Assembly: GCA_022718015.1 (NCBI GenBank)
Contig: JAIHZV010000008.1
Location: forward strand, 1-13,796
Source of the DNA: Phascolarctobacterium sp.
Lineage (GTDB): Bacteria > Bacillota > Negativicutes > Acidaminococcales > Acidaminococcaceae
Reading direction: 5' to 3'
DNA: 13,796 nucleotides
The stretch's first letter is position 1. Each line of letters opens with the position of its first letter. Shown one piece after another: positions 13,167 through 13,796 of the stretch. The translations under genes were made by a program, and so were the position numbers. A model generated the notes under the pieces. The model saw only the letters and a program-made list of their open reading frames with translations. It was not told the DNA's origin and ran no database searches.

Positions 13167-13616
13167 ATGAACGTAAAGGCTGAAGTTTACAAGAAATTTT
13201 TAGAGGAAAACAAAATTAGCTGGGGCGAAATCACCGAGATTGAGGAAACTGTTCCTGAAGAACAAAAGATGCACCCTGTTGTATATCGCTCTGCTATCGG
13301 CGTTAATGGTCAAAACCTGCCGACCATGCTCGTTATTGATGACAGCATGTATGTAATGCTGCAGATTCGCGTTGCTGCAGGCGTAGTTAAAGAAGCTAAC
13401 AAGCAGGCTGTGCTTGAGCATCTCAACGCTTTGAACGAAAACTTCAAGGTATTCAAATATTACGCTGATGCTGCTGGTAACATCGTTATCGAAAGCTGCA
13501 TTCCGTCTGCTAACGAACCGTTTGTTCCGGCAATCATCCACTATGTAATCGAGGTTATTGCTAAGCATCTGCAAGAGGAATATCCGAACCTGATGAAGGT
13601 TGTTTGGGCTAACTAA
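13167..13616 (+). CDS. Small protein with YbjN-like (type III chaperone-like) pattern
   Basis: A 149-aa acidic soluble protein without signal peptide or membrane segment. It has an N-terminal helix (VYKKFLEENKISW), a central run of strands including LPTMLVIDDSMYVMLQIRVA, the segment VLEHLNALNENFKVFKYYAD, then GNIVIESCIP and a long C-terminal helix. The order of the pieces, above all LNxLNxxF followed by a short strand pair, resembles YbjN/type III secretion chaperone-like proteins, whose role is poorly known; I am not certain of the family. Two adjacent ATGs exist (13164, 13167); GAGGT at 13156-13160 is six bases from the second, which is chosen. Gln as CAA and CAG are mixed, with bias between that of the two neighbouring units. 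It stands alone, followed by a riboswitch for another gene. Confidence 0.6.
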   Translation: MNVKAEVYKKFLEENKISWGEITEIEETVPEEQKMHPVVYRSAIGVNGQNLPTMLVIDDSMYVMLQIRVAAGVVKEANKQAVLEHLNALNENFKVFKYYADAAGNIVIESCIPSANEPFVPAIIHYVIEVIAKHLQEEYPNLMKVVWAN

Positions 13617-13631
13617 GCAGGGCACAATTAA

Positions 13632-13743
13632 ATATCCCCAAATAAAGGGAGTAGCTGGCATGGGCGCAAGCCTGTGTTTACCTGGCCGTCAGTACGATTC
13701 CTGAAGGAATCCGGCTTTGTAATTAAGTGGCGAGACTTTGTTG
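13632..13743 (+). promoter_or_regulatory. yybP-ykoY (manganese) riboswitch aptamer
   Basis: Sequence blocks typical of the Mn2+-sensing yybP-ykoY element occur in order: AAAGGGAGTAGC at 13644-13655, a GC stem region at 13656-13674, GGCCGTCAGTACG at 13684-13696, the stem GATTCC/GGAATC at 13697-13710 with a TGAA loop, CCGGCTTTGT at 13711-13720, and GGCGAGACTTTG at 13729-13740. The closing helix P1 can be drawn between CAAATAAAG (13639-13647) and CTTTGTTG (13736-13743), with one bulge and one G-T wobble. In this family Mn2+ binding usually turns on exporters or TerC/MntP-like proteins; the controlled gene lies past the window. Identified by eye, not by a covariance model. Confidence 0.78.
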
Positions 13744-13780
13744 TAAAAACATTTTTTACAGCATTGTCGCGCCCTTTTTT
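13729..13780 (+). terminator. Riboswitch expression-platform terminator
   Basis: GGCG at 13729-13732 pairs with CGCC at 13770-13773. The stem continues through GAC/GTC and TTGTAAAAA/TTTTTACAG, with three mismatched positions, to a three-base loop, followed by six T at 13775-13780. Its 5' arm reuses bases 13736-13743 that form P1 of the aptamer, so the two are mutually exclusive: the ligand-bound form should prevent termination. Confidence 0.85.
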
Positions 13781-13796
13781 ATTTTATATATATATG

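Noticed and set aside
1..13796. CRISPR arrays, tRNA or rRNA genes, insertion sequences, phage genes
   Set aside because: I saw no regularly spaced repeats, no tRNA-like cloverleaf, and no transposase or integrase motif on either strand.

Overview
The window looks like chromosome from a strictly anaerobic, succinate-consuming, propionate-forming member of the Negativicutes (Firmicutes). Phascolarctobacterium is my best guess; Acidaminococcus, Veillonella and Dialister relatives are alternatives. This rests on gene content, on strong AGGAGG-type ribosome binding sites and on AT-rich spacers. No search was run.

Layout. (1) 2-284: the 3' part of a DRTGG-domain gene that appears frameshifted. (2) 285-881: about 600 bases without a gene. 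It holds two extended -10 promoters, a long inverted repeat, a perfect palindrome and a hairpin-rich leader. (3) 882-9971: nine co-directional genes encoding a complete route from succinate to propionate. They are propionyl-CoA:succinate CoA-transferase, the catalytic and B12-binding subunits of methylmalonyl-CoA mutase, the mutase G-protein chaperone MeaB, methylmalonyl-CoA epimerase, and the alpha, delta, gamma and beta subunits of the sodium-pumping methylmalonyl-CoA decarboxylase. A strong terminator closes the unit at 9987-10017. (4) 10060-13061: a second unit with an SbmA/BacA/YddA-like ABC exporter-fold protein followed 11 bases later by an A-type flavodiiron protein. (5) 13129-13616: a small protein with a YbjN-like pattern. 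(6) 13632-13780: a yybP-ykoY (manganese) riboswitch with its terminator; the gene it controls lies beyond the window.

How the genes work together. The CoA-transferase activates succinate with CoA from propionyl-CoA. The mutase rearranges succinyl-CoA to (R)-methylmalonyl-CoA, with MeaB protecting the cobalamin enzyme. The epimerase makes the (S) form. The membrane decarboxylase releases CO2 while exporting Na+ and regenerates propionyl-CoA. The net result is succinate to propionate plus CO2, with energy conserved only as a sodium gradient. Codon use in these genes is very strongly biased, as expected for abundant proteins, while the ABC transporter and flavodiiron genes use a different and weaker set of codons.

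Most likely to be undescribed: the structured RNA between the CoA-transferase and mutase genes (2491-2620), where loops can pair over a distance; the long leader of the first gene; and several strong hairpins without full U-tracts inside the operon (4745-4769, 8735-8767, 8785-8814), which could set unequal subunit levels.
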